Below, one piece after another: positions 34,057-44,055 of a stretch of 64,000 nt of DNA. This DNA is from Anaerolineales bacterium (lineage in GTDB: Bacteria; Chloroflexota; Anaerolineae; Anaerolineales; Villigracilaceae), in the NCBI GenBank assembly GCA_030583925.1, contig CP129482.1:3472001-3536000 (forward strand), read 5' to 3'. The first letter of the stretch is position 1, and each line of letters begins with the position of its first letter. Position numbers and translations under genes: made by a program. The notes beneath the pieces are model-generated. The model was not told the DNA's origin and searched no databases. It saw only the letters and a program-made list of their open reading frames with translations.

Positions 34057-34869
34057 ATGTTAAAGATAATTAATTTAGAATCTTGGTCTTCTTTTGAGGA
34101 AGAAATCCAGCATACTCTCAACTCCCAAAGAGAAATTCTTATAGAATCAACTAGTTTGCCTTTGCTTTTCAGAGGGCACTCTGATGCTACATGGGATTTA
34201 GAGACAACATTAGAACGCGTTATAGGATCGGACCTTGGTCTTGCCGAGTATTATTCCATAATTAGTGGAATAAGACCTCGGTTAGAGACATTCACTGGCA
34301 ATACTTGGAATATACCAACTCTAAAGGAATATATGAGTTGGTTAGAAGTTAATCCCTCTCCTGAAGTAGCAAACCCATCCCTTGATTTTATGGGATATCT
34401 AAGGCATTACGGTTTCCCGTCGCCCTTGCTAGATTGGACATTGTCACCATATATAGCCGCATATTTTGCTTTTCGTGACATGGCAAATAAAGCAGAATCC
34501 GTTGCGATCTATGTATATTATCCAGGCATATACACTTTAACTAGCCAATTGGAAAAGCCAAGAATATATCCTTTATGGGGAGATTTTCGGAATAACAAAC
34601 GGCATTATCTTCAACAGAGCATTTACACAGTATGTATTAGAAAAGACAAAGATGGAGTCTCCTTCGCCAGACATGATAAGATTTATACTGAGCAAGACGA
34701 AGACGGTGAGCGTTTAATAAAATACGTACTACCCTCTTCTGAAAAAGGAATTGCGCTATTAAGCTTGGAGTCTTACAATATTAATGCATATTCTCTTTTT
34801 GGAACTGAAGAAAGTCTTTTGGAGGCTTTATTTATGCGTTATTACGGATTGAGGAAAGCAAGGAAGTAG
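34057..34869 (+). CDS. FRG domain-containing protein
   Basis: The FRG domain is named for a conserved Phe-Arg-Gly, here LLFRGHSDATWDLETTLER (about residues 35-53). The second conserved block is YLRHYGFPSPLLDWTLSPYI and on (about 112-138), also typical. The biochemical activity of the family is unsettled; it is often found on mobile elements and near defence genes. It is 270 residues and clearly AT-rich compared with flanking biosynthetic genes, a sign of horizontal transfer. A TATAAT box sits at 34006-34011. It converges on the nuclease-like gene 45 nt away. Confidence 0.8.
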   Translation: MLKIINLESWSSFEEEIQHTLNSQREILIESTSLPLLFRGHSDATWDLETTLERVIGSDLGLAEYYSIISGIRPRLETFTGNTWNIPTLKEYMSWLEVNPSPEVANPSLDFMGYLRHYGFPSPLLDWTLSPYIAAYFAFRDMANKAESVAIYVYYPGIYTLTSQLEKPRIYPLWGDFRNNKRHYLQQSIYTVCIRKDKDGVSFARHDKIYTEQDEDGERLIKYVLPSSEKGIALLSLESYNINAYSLFGTEESLLEALFMRYYGLRKARK

Positions 34870-34914
34870 ATGCATCCTAATTGGGGAAATCTTTTTTGCG
34901 GCAAGATAATTATT

Positions 34915-35901
34915 TCAAATTAGGTGTCCAAGTATTTTATCAAGTCCCAATAAATCCTCTGCTGAAAGTATTATCAACTCTATTCCATGTTTGTCAGCTA
35001 AGACCTTCTTTTTCGACATTTTTTCTGAATACTCTTGCCTATTCATCAAACCTGCATATTCAATCAATATACTTTCTATCCGCCAGTCTGCACGTAGCTT
35101 TGTTGCAGGATTTAATTCTTCGTCATACGGATAGAGAGGCTCTTTCTGGTGCATGATGTTATGGTCAGCCAACCAATCATCAATAGTTTTTTCTGCAATA
35201 GAGGCGCACTCATGCCCATCATTTGCCAAGCATCTTGTTCCGAAAAACAAGCGTTGTGTTCCATCATCTAATACCCCCGCTTGAATAAGTGCCTTGAACC
35301 ATGAGCCAAATTCACTTACATAAAATTTATATAGTGGCATTTCTAAAAAAATTCTAGTAGCTTTGACTTGCTCTTCTTCAGGCAAAGAGAAAAAACTAGG
35401 CTGAGCCATAAAACTTGAAGAAGGAACAAATTTAACTACCTCGCAAAACTCCCTCAATATCGTAAGCATTTCACTTGGCGGTTTTGCTGATTGTTTTGCA
35501 ATAACGTTTAATCCCCCAGAAAGCACTGAATCGGTACAATGATTACAAAAAATTCTGTCGTACTTTGCTTTGATAGAAACCGAGGAGCGAATGGACGATT
35601 CAAGAAACTCTTCACCACAATGTCTGCACTTTTTTACAATTGGCTTGCGAATCTCAATGCGTAATTCTTCGATCCTTTCTTGAGCAAAACTCCCGAGAAC
35701 GTTGTACCATATATGTGTATTCTTTTTTTCGCAAGCTTTCTTGAATTTTTCCAATTTCTCTGGAGGGAGGTATTCTGCTACTGCCATAGCGACATAATAA
35801 CTAGCATCCCAATGATATTGATGCGTGAGTTCTTTAAGGATTTTGTCGCACATGTCATCCCATATTTCTTGAACTAGACGTTTTTCTGTTCTGGTTGTCA
35901 T
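34915..35901 (-). CDS. Putative PD-(D/E)XK-type endonuclease with zinc finger
   Basis: Residues about 90-125 hold a four-Cys zinc finger (KKCRHCGEEF then FCNHCTDS). The C-terminal 110 residues resemble nuclease folds: KTIDDWLADHNIMHQKEPLY, then RADWRIESILIEYAGLMNRQ and YSEKMSKKKVLADKHGIELI, a layout like the D...(I)EYxG...Y..K block seen in helicase-linked endonuclease domains. The catalytic lysine expected after the Glu is Ala here, so activity may rely on another residue or be lost. AT-rich. No Shine-Dalgarno sequence is evident at the ATG. Confidence 0.55.
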   Translation of the reverse strand: MTTRTEKRLVQEIWDDMCDKILKELTHQYHWDASYYVAMAVAEYLPPEKLEKFKKACEKKNTHIWYNVLGSFAQERIEELRIEIRKPIVKKCRHCGEEFLESSIRSSVSIKAKYDRIFCNHCTDSVLSGGLNVIAKQSAKPPSEMLTILREFCEVVKFVPSSSFMAQPSFFSLPEEEQVKATRIFLEMPLYKFYVSEFGSWFKALIQAGVLDDGTQRLFFGTRCLANDGHECASIAEKTIDDWLADHNIMHQKEPLYPYDEELNPATKLRADWRIESILIEYAGLMNRQEYSEKMSKKKVLADKHGIELIILSAEDLLGLDKILGHLI

Positions 35902-36024
35902 AGGTGTTTCGTTTTGAACTTAAATTCGTTGTCTACTTTTACTTGAGAATACCTACTGAATTTAGAGCCCAAGATAGCAATTGATATTAGAGAGAAGGCA
36001 AACAAAATAAAAGGAAGAAGCAAA

Positions 36025-36879
36025 TTATGCTTTCCAGTTAATCATCTCTATTACGCTGTCGATCAGAGTAACCCAACGTGTATAGAATTCGTCGAGTTTC
36101 TCTTGATTTTCACTCAACGGATTTTTGCCTATTGAAGTATCGGACATTTCACCATAAAGACTATACATATTATCTAGCAAAAGATGAAACCTGTTTATAT
36201 CCTCTGGATTATCGATCAAACATTCAGCAACAATCTTATGATGCTCTGAATTTTTAAACTGTTTGTTGTTTACTCCCCTCCATTTGTAGGGATACTTTTT
36301 AAATGACCAATCGGCAAGGTTTGCCCATATCTGATTCAAAACATCCCTCATGTCTGAAATTGCCTGTTTGACTTTCATTATTCCGTTCTTGGCTTTGTCA
36401 ACGTTATCGTGAACCGAGGAAAATAATATCCCCAATTCAGAATGTAATTGTGTCAACCGTTTGGGGATTTCTACTTTATGCGCCTTATATTCCACAACGT
36501 CTTTGTACATAAGATAAATTGGCTCGCCTAGACGTGATGCAGCTGAACTCAAAGAATATGCAGTCTCCACATAAACAGACACAGTACCGCTTGTACTGGA
36601 ATAGAGGCTTGGCAACACCTTATTTACTTCATTCACCTTATTATTGAGAATTCCAAACCCCTGTTCATCCTGTAACTGTAGTGGTAAGAGCTTACTATAC
36701 ATCTCATCAATTTCAGTATCGTCTGCTGAATTGATAAGCCGCTGATTAGCTTCGAGCTCCATTTTTCTTTCATGCAGGAGCGGAATGTAATCGGTTAGTA
36801 CCTTTGTGCCTTTGATTGTCTCATCAATTGCTTTCAAGGCTTTTTTGTTGGACTCTTCCAACTCTTTTCGTTTGGACAT
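36025..36879 (-). CDS. Hypothetical coiled-coil protein of the AT-rich island
   Basis: Not recognised. It is 284 residues, no signal peptide, helix-rich throughout with heptad-like stretches (ELEESNKKALKAIDETIKGT near the start; LDEFYTRWVTLIDSVIEMIN at the end). The start could be ATG 36879 or, 12 nt upstream, ATG 36891 sitting directly on the AAAGG. Base composition matches its two AT-rich neighbours, suggesting they arrived together. It may be part of the same putative defence island. Confidence 0.6.
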   Translation of the reverse strand: MSKRKELEESNKKALKAIDETIKGTKVLTDYIPLLHERKMELEANQRLINSADDTEIDEMYSKLLPLQLQDEQGFGILNNKVNEVNKVLPSLYSSTSGTVSVYVETAYSLSSAASRLGEPIYLMYKDVVEYKAHKVEIPKRLTQLHSELGILFSSVHDNVDKAKNGIMKVKQAISDMRDVLNQIWANLADWSFKKYPYKWRGVNNKQFKNSEHHKIVAECLIDNPEDINRFHLLLDNMYSLYGEMSDTSIGKNPLSENQEKLDEFYTRWVTLIDSVIEMINWKA

Positions 36880-36937
36880 AAGGAACACCATCCTTTACAA
36901 GAAACAACAACAATTATAGCCTCTACACCAAGACTTA

Positions 36938-37756
36938 TTACAACGCCTCTCTAAACCTCCTCGCAAACTCCCGCGCCGCCTCAACGGGACTTTCACTCCC
37001 TCCAATCGTCCTAACGCAAGCCGTCCCAACAATGACTCCATCTGCCATCTCCCCAACTTCTTTGGCTTGGTCAGGTGTGCTGATTCCAAATCCCACACAC
37101 ACAGGCACGGATTGCTTCGCATGCTCACGCACCTGAGCAATTAACTCTCCAAGCCCCTCCGCCAGCGACTTGCGTTCGCCCGTGATGCCTGTCACCGAGA
37201 CGAGATAGATAAATCCCTGCGCGTTACGGGCGATCATTTCCATTCGTTCGGGAGGCGTCATCGGCGCGAGCATTTGAATCAAAGGGTGGTCTCGATATGA
37301 CGGCGGAACATCGCCGCCGTCTACTCGACCACCGAGTTTGCCTAGCGCGTTTTCAAATTCCTTCGACTCTTCCATCGGCAAATCAGGGACGATAAATCCA
37401 TCCGCGCCAGCCTCCGCCGCATCACAGACAAAATTCTCCAATCCATATGCCAGCATGGGATTGTAGTAACCCATCAACACGAGCGGAATGTCCACGCCGC
37501 GTTGACGTAATTTCCTCACGGCTTCGAGCGATTTCTTGACCGTGATTCCCTGCTCCAATGCAACTTGTGTCGCGTGCTGAATCACAGGTCCATCCGCCAG
37601 CGGATCGGAGAAGGACAGCCCCACCTCGATCAAGTCCGCGCCGTTTTTGGCTAGCGCTTCGATCACGTCAATGGATGTGTCCAAGTCAGGGTAGCCCAGC
37701 GGGAAGTAGGGCATGAAGATGGGTTTGTTTTTGAAAGCGTTTTCGATTCTATTCAT
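36938..37756 (-). CDS. trpA: Tryptophan synthase alpha subunit
   Basis: Cleaves indole-3-glycerol phosphate to indole, which tunnels to TrpB. The catalytic Glu is in LIEVGLSFSDPLADGPVIQ and the Asp in AGADGFIVPDLP; GFIYLVSVTGITG and GFGISTPDQA form the phosphate site. At 272 residues it includes a 16-residue segment GGRVDGGDVPPSYRDH encoded by a palindromic repeat (37285-37333), replacing or extending a surface stretch before LIQMLAPMTPPERM. The rest of the operon is separated from it by an antisense gene. Confidence 0.95.
   Translation of the reverse strand: MNRIENAFKNKPIFMPYFPLGYPDLDTSIDVIEALAKNGADLIEVGLSFSDPLADGPVIQHATQVALEQGITVKKSLEAVRKLRQRGVDIPLVLMGYYNPMLAYGLENFVCDAAEAGADGFIVPDLPMEESKEFENALGKLGGRVDGGDVPPSYRDHPLIQMLAPMTPPERMEMIARNAQGFIYLVSVTGITGERKSLAEGLGELIAQVREHAKQSVPVCVGFGISTPDQAKEVGEMADGVIVGTACVRTIGGSESPVEAAREFARRFREAL
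37285..37333. repeat. K-family palindrome inside trpA
   Basis: GGTGGTCTCGAT-gacggcgg-aacat-ccgccgtc-TACTCGACCACC. The outer sequences match the element in the trp T-box (45929-45966). Translated in frame as GGRVDGGDVPPSYRDH. Confidence 0.85.
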
Positions 37757-37835
37757 AATGATCCCTTTTTGTCATTAGGTATTCTGTTCTCCAAGAACGA
37801 TTGATTTCAGGAATGATTCGGTCTATACTATGGTT

Positions 37836-38264
37836 ATGAGCCAAAATCAAGTTGAGTATTGTCAATTGCGGCTGGAAGAAACCAAACCGAGGGTAGATAG
37901 TTTAACGCGCATAGCATATTTTCAAAGATACGTTGCATATCAAGGGAATGATATCGTTGCAAAATCGGATGAATTTGTTCGTGACATAGAAATTTGGGCA
38001 TCTGAGAAAAAGCAAAATGAGCAACATCAATATGCCGATAAAGTACGAGAAACTGCTTATCACCAGATATTTCAACAATTGATAAATGAAGGCTGGGAAC
38101 CATTGGGCACTGATGGTGATGGCAGAGTCATGTCTTTCAAAAGAACCAAGGTATCCCAAGGCAATTTCATTGCGGAGTTGGAACGACTAAATCAACTAAA
38201 ACAGCAAGGCGTACTGACCGAAGAAGAATTCGAAATTGCAAAGAAAAAACTTTTGGAAAAGTAG
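37836..38264 (+). CDS. SHOCT-domain protein, antisense within the trp operon
   Basis: It is 142 residues. The last 27 (ELERLNQLKQQGVLTEEEFE and on) are a SHOCT domain, a short C-terminal oligomerisation helix pair. The N-terminal 110 residues are charged and not recognised. An in-frame ATG six bases upstream (37830) is an alternative start; no Shine-Dalgarno sequence is visible and a TATACT box abuts it, so the message could be leaderless. It is AT-rich and opposite to trpB and trpA on either side, so it is probably a late insertion. Confidence 0.75.
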   Translation: MSQNQVEYCQLRLEETKPRVDSLTRIAYFQRYVAYQGNDIVAKSDEFVRDIEIWASEKKQNEQHQYADKVRETAYHQIFQQLINEGWEPLGTDGDGRVMSFKRTKVSQGNFIAELERLNQLKQQGVLTEEEFEIAKKKLLEK

Positions 38265-38301
38265 ACGTGAATCACGTTAAGAACAATCAAAATTCTATTC
38301 T

Positions 38302-39504
<1,203 letters not shown>

Positions 39505-39552
39505 AATGCCTCTTTTGGAAAGTGGGAAGCCGACTCCTCTACTTTCTACTTT

Positions 39553-40179
39553 CTATTTGGATTCCGCGACTCTCACAGCTTTTACAAACTCGGACATCTT
39601 CCCCGCATCTTTCCGACTGGGAGCTGACTCAACACCCGACGCCACATCCACGCCCCAGGGCTTGACTCGGCGAATCGCCGCCGCGACATTCTCTGGCGTC
39701 AACCCGCCCGCCAGCAACAGCGGATATTTTTTCGCCAACTCCGCCGCGCCATCCCAATCGGCAGTGACTCCGCTTCCGCCGTACACGCCTTTGACAGAAG
39801 CATCGATCAATAATGCGGGAGCATCCTCTCTTACGAATCCATTTACACTTTCAGGAATTCCACGAAACGCTTTGAAGGCTTTGCCATCCAGTTGACTCAA
39901 TACATCGACTGTTTCATCGCCATGTAATTGCGCCAAATCCAATGAGCAAGTTTTCATGATGTCTTTGATTTCATCCACTGACGAATTCACAAACACACCG
40001 ACCAATTTGATGTGCGGATGTTTCCTCCTCAAAACCGATGTGATCTCAGCGCAGGTTTCCTTTTCGATAAACCGCACGCCCTTGGGATAGAAATTGAATC
40101 CCAAATAATCCGCGCCCGCATCAATGGCGGCGAGGGCGTCTGTCAATGTTTTGATTCCGCAGATTTTTATGATGGTCAT
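39553..40179 (-). CDS. trpF: Phosphoribosylanthranilate isomerase
   Basis: Converts PRA to CdRP by Amadori rearrangement. KICGIKTLTDALAA holds the catalytic Cys, DLAQLHGDETVDVLSQL and PLLLAGGLTPENVAAAI follow, and GVDVASGVESAPSRKDAGKM contains the catalytic Asp and phosphate site. It is 208 residues. Its ATG overlaps the trpC stop by 4 nt. Confidence 0.95.
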   Translation of the reverse strand: MTIIKICGIKTLTDALAAIDAGADYLGFNFYPKGVRFIEKETCAEITSVLRRKHPHIKLVGVFVNSSVDEIKDIMKTCSLDLAQLHGDETVDVLSQLDGKAFKAFRGIPESVNGFVREDAPALLIDASVKGVYGGSGVTADWDGAAELAKKYPLLLAGGLTPENVAAAIRRVKPWGVDVASGVESAPSRKDAGKMSEFVKAVRVAESK

Positions 40180-41120
40180 ATTGTTTCGTAGGGGCGACCA
40201 TCGCGGTCGCCCTGGTTGGCGGCATGTGCAGAGCGGACAGGGGCAAGCCCAGTCCCTACGAGTTCACGGACCTTCGCACCAATATCATCTGCCGTGATCA
40301 ACGCTTCACCCACAAGAATCGCGTCCACGTTTGCTTTTGCTAATCGTTCAACATCGCTGGCGGTGAAGATTCCGCTTTCGGCGACGATGGCGATTTCGGG
40401 GGGAATCATCGGGCGGAGGCGTTCTGTCGTTTCGAGGGTCACGTCGAAGGTGGCAAGGTTGCGGTTGTTGATGCCGATGAGTTGGATGTTCGGAATTTTG
40501 AGAGCGCGTTCGGTCTCGGCTTCATCGTGGACTTCGACCAAGGCGGTCAAGCCTAAACTCAAGGCGCAAGCGTGTAAGTCGGCGAAGAGTTTGTCGTCTG
40601 TCAACGCGGCGGCGATGAGGAGGATGGCGTCGGCGCCGTTGGCGCGGGATTCGTAGAGTTGGGATTCGTGGAGGATGAAGTCTTTGCGAAGAAGAGGTAT
40701 CAGGTGCGAGGTGTCAGGTTTCAGGTTACGAGTGCGGAGTTCTCGCAGAGTTTCAAGTTGACCCATGAAAAACTTTTCGTCGGTGAGGACGGAGATGGCA
40801 GTCGCGCCGTTTTGGGCGTAGAGGTCTGCCACTTGGAAGAGGTCGAGGCGCGGGGCGAGGAGTCCTTTCGAGGGGGAGGCGCGCTTGAGTTCGGCGATCA
40901 GGCTGGGGCGGGGAAAGAAGCGGCGGCGCTCCCTCACCCCCGACCCCTCTCCCGCAGTTTCCCTCACCCCTAGCCCCTCTCCCGTGGGGAGAGGGGGACG
41001 AATAGCAGCGAGAAAATCTCGAGGCGGAGGAGAAGAGTCGGCGAGGCGGCGTAAGGCTGAGGCGTCGAGCGCCGCTATCTCCAGATTTTTGTGTTCGATG
41101 ATCTCGGCGAGAATGTTCAT
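40176..41120 (-). CDS. trpC: Indole-3-glycerol phosphate synthase
   Basis: Closes the indole ring from CdRP. Catalytic stretches [56 protein letters not shown] and [12 protein letters not shown] are intact. At 314 residues it is about 50 longer than usual. The excess is repeat-encoded: two tandem L palindromes (residues about 41-68, [11 protein letters not shown] and GEGSGVRER), a TACGAGT-type stretch ([14 protein letters not shown]) and a C-terminal tail ([20 protein letters not shown]). Overlaps trpGD and trpF by 4 nt each. Confidence 0.95.
   Translation of the reverse strand: MNILAEIIEHKNLEIAALDASALRRLADSSPPPRDFLAAIRPPLPTGEGLGVRETAGEGSGVRERRRFFPRPSLIAELKRASPSKGLLAPRLDLFQVADLYAQNGATAISVLTDEKFFMGQLETLRELRTRNLKPDTSHLIPLLRKDFILHESQLYESRANGADAILLIAAALTDDKLFADLHACALSLGLTALVEVHDEAETERALKIPNIQLIGINNRNLATFDVTLETTERLRPMIPPEIAIVAESGIFTASDVERLAKANVDAILVGEALITADDIGAKVRELVGTGLAPVRSAHAANQGDRDGRPYETI
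40184..40260. repeat. GTAGGGGCGACC-type repeat at the trpC 3' end
   Basis: CGTAGGGGCGACCATCGCGG then TCGCCC, followed by GGACAGGGGCAAGCCCAGTC and CCTACG. It encodes the TrpC tail. A related copy lies at 63150-63210. Confidence 0.7.
40697..40745. repeat. Tandem repeat inside trpC
   Basis: Units such as atcaggtgcgaggtgtcagg and tttcaggttacgagtgcgga, read in frame just before LLRKDF. Confidence 0.65.
40929..41001. repeat. Two tandem L-family palindromes inside trpC
   Basis: CTCCCTCACCCCCGACCCCT and CCCTCACCCCTAGCCCCTCT units with a terminal GGGGAGAGGGGGA. The only tandem pair of this family in the window. Confidence 0.85.
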
Positions 41121-42736
41121 TGGATGGTTTGGAATTGATGCGTGAATTCGATCAACGCGTCGAGTTTGGCGAGGGCGTGACCGCTGTCGAGCGAGGCTTG
41201 GGCTTCGGCGAGAGCGGATTTGAAATCGCCAGTTTCGGCGGCGAGGGCGGCGGCGGCGTTGAGGAGGACCGCGTCGCGGCGCGCGCCGTTGAGTTTGTTG
41301 GAGAGAAGGTCGCGCATCATTTGAGCGGATTCGTCGGGTGTGCCGCCGCGCAGATCTTGAACGGTTGAAGTCGCGAGACCGAGGTCGGCGGGGTTGAGGT
41401 CGTAGGTTTCGACGGCGTTGTTTTTGAGATGGCTGACGCGGTTGACGCCCGTCGTGTTGAGTTCGTCGAGACCGTTAGCGCCGTGAATGACAAGCGCGGC
41501 TTTTGAACCGAGTTCGTTGAGGACATGCGCGAGCGGCTCAGTGAGTTTGGGGTCGAAGACGCCCGTGAGTTGGATGTGCGCGCCTGCAGGATTCGTGAGC
41601 GGACCGAGAATGTTGAAGATGGTGCGCTGACCGATCTCCTTGCGCGGACCGACCGCGTGCTTCATGGCGGGATGAAACTTCGGCGCGAACATAAAGCCGA
41701 TGCCGATCTGCTCGATGGCTTGCGCAACCTGTTCGGCGGTGAGATCGAGATTCACGCCGAGGGCGGAGAGGACGTCAGCGCTTCCGCACTGCGACGAGGC
41801 GGCGCGGTTGCCATGCTTGGCGACTTTGCGTCCCGTGCCTGCGAGGACGAACGCCGCGGCGGTGGAAATGTTGAACGTGTGCGCGCCGTCGCCGCCTGTG
41901 CCGACGATGTCGTAGACGGATTCGTCCGTGTTGAGTTTGACCTTCACTGCGTTGGCGCGCATGGCGCGGACGGAACCCGTAATTTCGGGAATCGTCTCGC
42001 CTTTCATGCGGAGGGCGACGAGATACGCGCCGATCTGCGCGGGTGTGGCTTGTCCCGTCATGATGATGTTCATGGCTTGCTCGGCTTCGTCGGCGTTGAG
42101 GTCGGCGCGGACGATGGCTTTGGCGATAAAGGGTTTGAGCATAGAGAGTTCTCCTTTCGCGGCGGGAGCGGGGTTCAGGTCGAGAAAGTTTTTGAGGATC
42201 TGCTTGCCGTGTTCGGTGAGGATGGATTCGGGATGGAACTGCACGCCGTAGGTTTGGTGCTCTTTGTGTTTGAGTCCCATGATCTCTTCTTCGGGCGTGA
42301 CGGCGGTCACTTCGAGTTCGTTGGGGATGGGATCGTGGACGATGAGCGAGTGATAACGCATCGCTTCGAACGGTGACGGGACGCCTTTGAAGATGCCTTC
42401 GCCGTTGTGAGTCACTTTGGAGGTCTTGCCGTGCATGAGACGTTGGGCACGGTCCACTTTGCCGCCGAAAACTGCGCCGAGGGCTTGATGCCCGAGACAG
42501 ACTCCCAACACGGGGATTTTCCCGTCGAAGTATTTGATGGCGTCGGAGGAGATGCCGTCGTCTTTGATCGGTTCGCCTGGTCCTGGGGAGATGACGAGGT
42601 GACTCGGGTTGAGCGCGATGAGCTGGTTCATCGTCACCTGATCGTTGCGGAAGACTTTGATGTCCGCGCCGAGTTCGCCGAAGTATTGGACGAGGTTGTA
42701 GGTGAAGGAGTCGTAGTTGTCAATTAGGACTAGCAT
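41117..42736 (-). CDS. trpGD: Anthranilate synthase glutaminase / anthranilate phosphoribosyltransferase fusion
   Basis: Residues 1 to about 195 are the glutamine amidotransferase TrpG: SPGPGEP, nucleophile C80 in [10 protein letters not shown], and [12 protein letters not shown]. Residues about 200-539 are TrpD, transferring phosphoribose to anthranilate: [41 protein letters not shown] and [10 protein letters not shown] TrpGD fusion is known from enterobacteria. TrpG needs TrpE, encoded two genes upstream. Confidence 0.96.
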   Translation of the reverse strand: MLVLIDNYDSFTYNLVQYFGELGADIKVFRNDQVTMNQLIALNPSHLVISPGPGEPIKDDGISSDAIKYFDGKIPVLGVCLGHQALGAVFGGKVDRAQRLMHGKTSKVTHNGEGIFKGVPSPFEAMRYHSLIVHDPIPNELEVTAVTPEEEIMGLKHKEHQTYGVQFHPESILTEHGKQILKNFLDLNPAPAAKGELSMLKPFIAKAIVRADLNADEAEQAMNIIMTGQATPAQIGAYLVALRMKGETIPEITGSVRAMRANAVKVKLNTDESVYDIVGTGGDGAHTFNISTAAAFVLAGTGRKVAKHGNRAASSQCGSADVLSALGVNLDLTAEQVAQAIEQIGIGFMFAPKFHPAMKHAVGPRKEIGQRTIFNILGPLTNPAGAHIQLTGVFDPKLTEPLAHVLNELGSKAALVIHGANGLDELNTTGVNRVSHLKNNAVETYDLNPADLGLATSTVQDLRGGTPDESAQMMRDLLSNKLNGARRDAVLLNAAAALAAETGDFKSALAEAQASLDSGHALAKLDALIEFTHQFQTIQ

Positions 42737-42753
42737 AGTCGTGAACCTTTCTT

Positions 42754-42877
42754 AGCCACAGAGACACGGAGAACACTGAGATTTTTTTAAACCGCTAAGC
42801 ACGCGAAGGTCGCTAAGAAAACCTTTTTTAAATCTTTGCGTACTTTGCGCTCTTCGCGGTTAATTGCTCTGTGGTTG
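42754..42877. repeat. CCACAGAG repeat (copy 2), trpS-trpGD gap
   Basis: Outer TTAGCCACAGAGACACGGAG and TGCTCTGTGG enclose an inner inverted pair AACCGCTAAG/CGCGGTTAA with AAATCTTTGCGTACTTTGCG. It fills the whole gap. Confidence 0.75.
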
Positions 42878-43927
42878 TTATCCTTCATTTCCAAAAATAT
42901 CCACCTGATCCACGAACAGATCGAGCGAATAGGACAAGCCTGTCTTCTCGCGGACAAGTTCCATGGTCGCTTTGGCTTCGGTTTGCATACGGCGGATGCC
43001 GTTGGCGAGTACGTCGTTGGGAATCATCGGATGGGCAAGGAAGTAGGCGCGCTTCTCGCGGATCGGTTCGAGGAAGTTGTTGATGGCTGTCGCAAGTTTC
43101 TGTTTGACTTCCACGTCGCCGACTTTGCCCGCGCGGTATCGCTCTTTGAGGTCGTCCACTTCGGCTTTGGAGGGGTTGAACGCGTCGTGGTAGATGAACA
43201 CGGGATTCCCTTCGACCGTCCCTGGGTCGGTGGCGCGGAGACGCTTCGGGTCGGTGTACATGTTCATCACTTTTTGCTTGACGGTCTCTTCATCATCCGA
43301 AAGGTAGATCGCATTCCCAAGCGACTTGCTCATCTTGCCCTGTCCGTCTGTGCCAACGAGGAGCGGAACATCGCCGATGATCGAATCAGGTTCGGGGAAG
43401 ACTTCGCCGTAGAGGTTGTTGAAGCGACGCGCCATCTCACGGGCGAGTTCGACATGGGATTGATTGTCGCGTCCCACAGGGACGACCTGCGCGCGGGGAA
43501 GCAAGATGTCCACGGCTTGCAAAACGGGATAACCGAGCAAGCCAAACGGCATGGAGTCGATATTGGCATCGCGCGCCATGTCCTTGAGGGTGGGCATCCG
43601 TTCGAGGCGCGGGACGGTGACGAGCATTTCAAAGAGCAGATTCAATTGATAGGTTTCAGGAATCGCCGATTGGACGAAGATCGTGCTGACATCGGGGTCA
43701 ATGCCAACGGCGAGATAATCCAACACAGTTTCTTTGATGTAGGTCGGAATCTCTTTGATGTACTGCGGCTCAGGTTTGGTGGTGAGCGTGTGCAGGTCTG
43801 CGATGATGAAGAAGGATTCATATTGATGTTGCAGGCGCACACGGTTTTCCAGCGAGCCGACGTAGTGACCGAGGTGGAGGCGTCCTGTGGGGCGGTCACC
43901 TGTGAGGAGGCGGGGTTTGGGGGTCAT
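42878..43927 (-). CDS. trpS: Tryptophanyl-tRNA synthetase
   Basis: Class I synthetase charging tRNA-Trp. HIGH-type motif [17 protein letters not shown] loop [13 protein letters not shown] and [20 protein letters not shown] are intact. It is 349 residues. ATG 43927 follows AAGGAAA; the longer frame is repeat DNA. Its place between trpE and trpGD puts charging and synthesis under one T-box that senses tRNA-Trp charging. Confidence 0.96.
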   Translation of the reverse strand: MTPKPRLLTGDRPTGRLHLGHYVGSLENRVRLQHQYESFFIIADLHTLTTKPEPQYIKEIPTYIKETVLDYLAVGIDPDVSTIFVQSAIPETYQLNLLFEMLVTVPRLERMPTLKDMARDANIDSMPFGLLGYPVLQAVDILLPRAQVVPVGRDNQSHVELAREMARRFNNLYGEVFPEPDSIIGDVPLLVGTDGQGKMSKSLGNAIYLSDDEETVKQKVMNMYTDPKRLRATDPGTVEGNPVFIYHDAFNPSKAEVDDLKERYRAGKVGDVEVKQKLATAINNFLEPIREKRAYFLAHPMIPNDVLANGIRRMQTEAKATMELVREKTGLSYSLDLFVDQVDIFGNEG

Positions 43928-43965
43928 GGTTATTTTCCTTTCTTTATGTTTCATATGTCGTTGCG

Positions 43966-44055
43966 AGCCCACGAAGTGGGCGAAGCAATCTCCCGATAAC
44001 ATTCGCACTCTTGTTTCGAGGAGATTGCTTCGGGCTTCGCCCTCGCAACGACATG
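43966..44055. repeat. ATTGCTTCG / CGCAACGACAT repeat pair (copy 3)
   Basis: Two inverted copies: GTCGTTGCGAGCCCACGAAG...GCAATCTCC and GGAGATTGCTTCGGGCTTCG...CGCAACGACAT. It fills the trpE-trpS gap. Confidence 0.75.
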
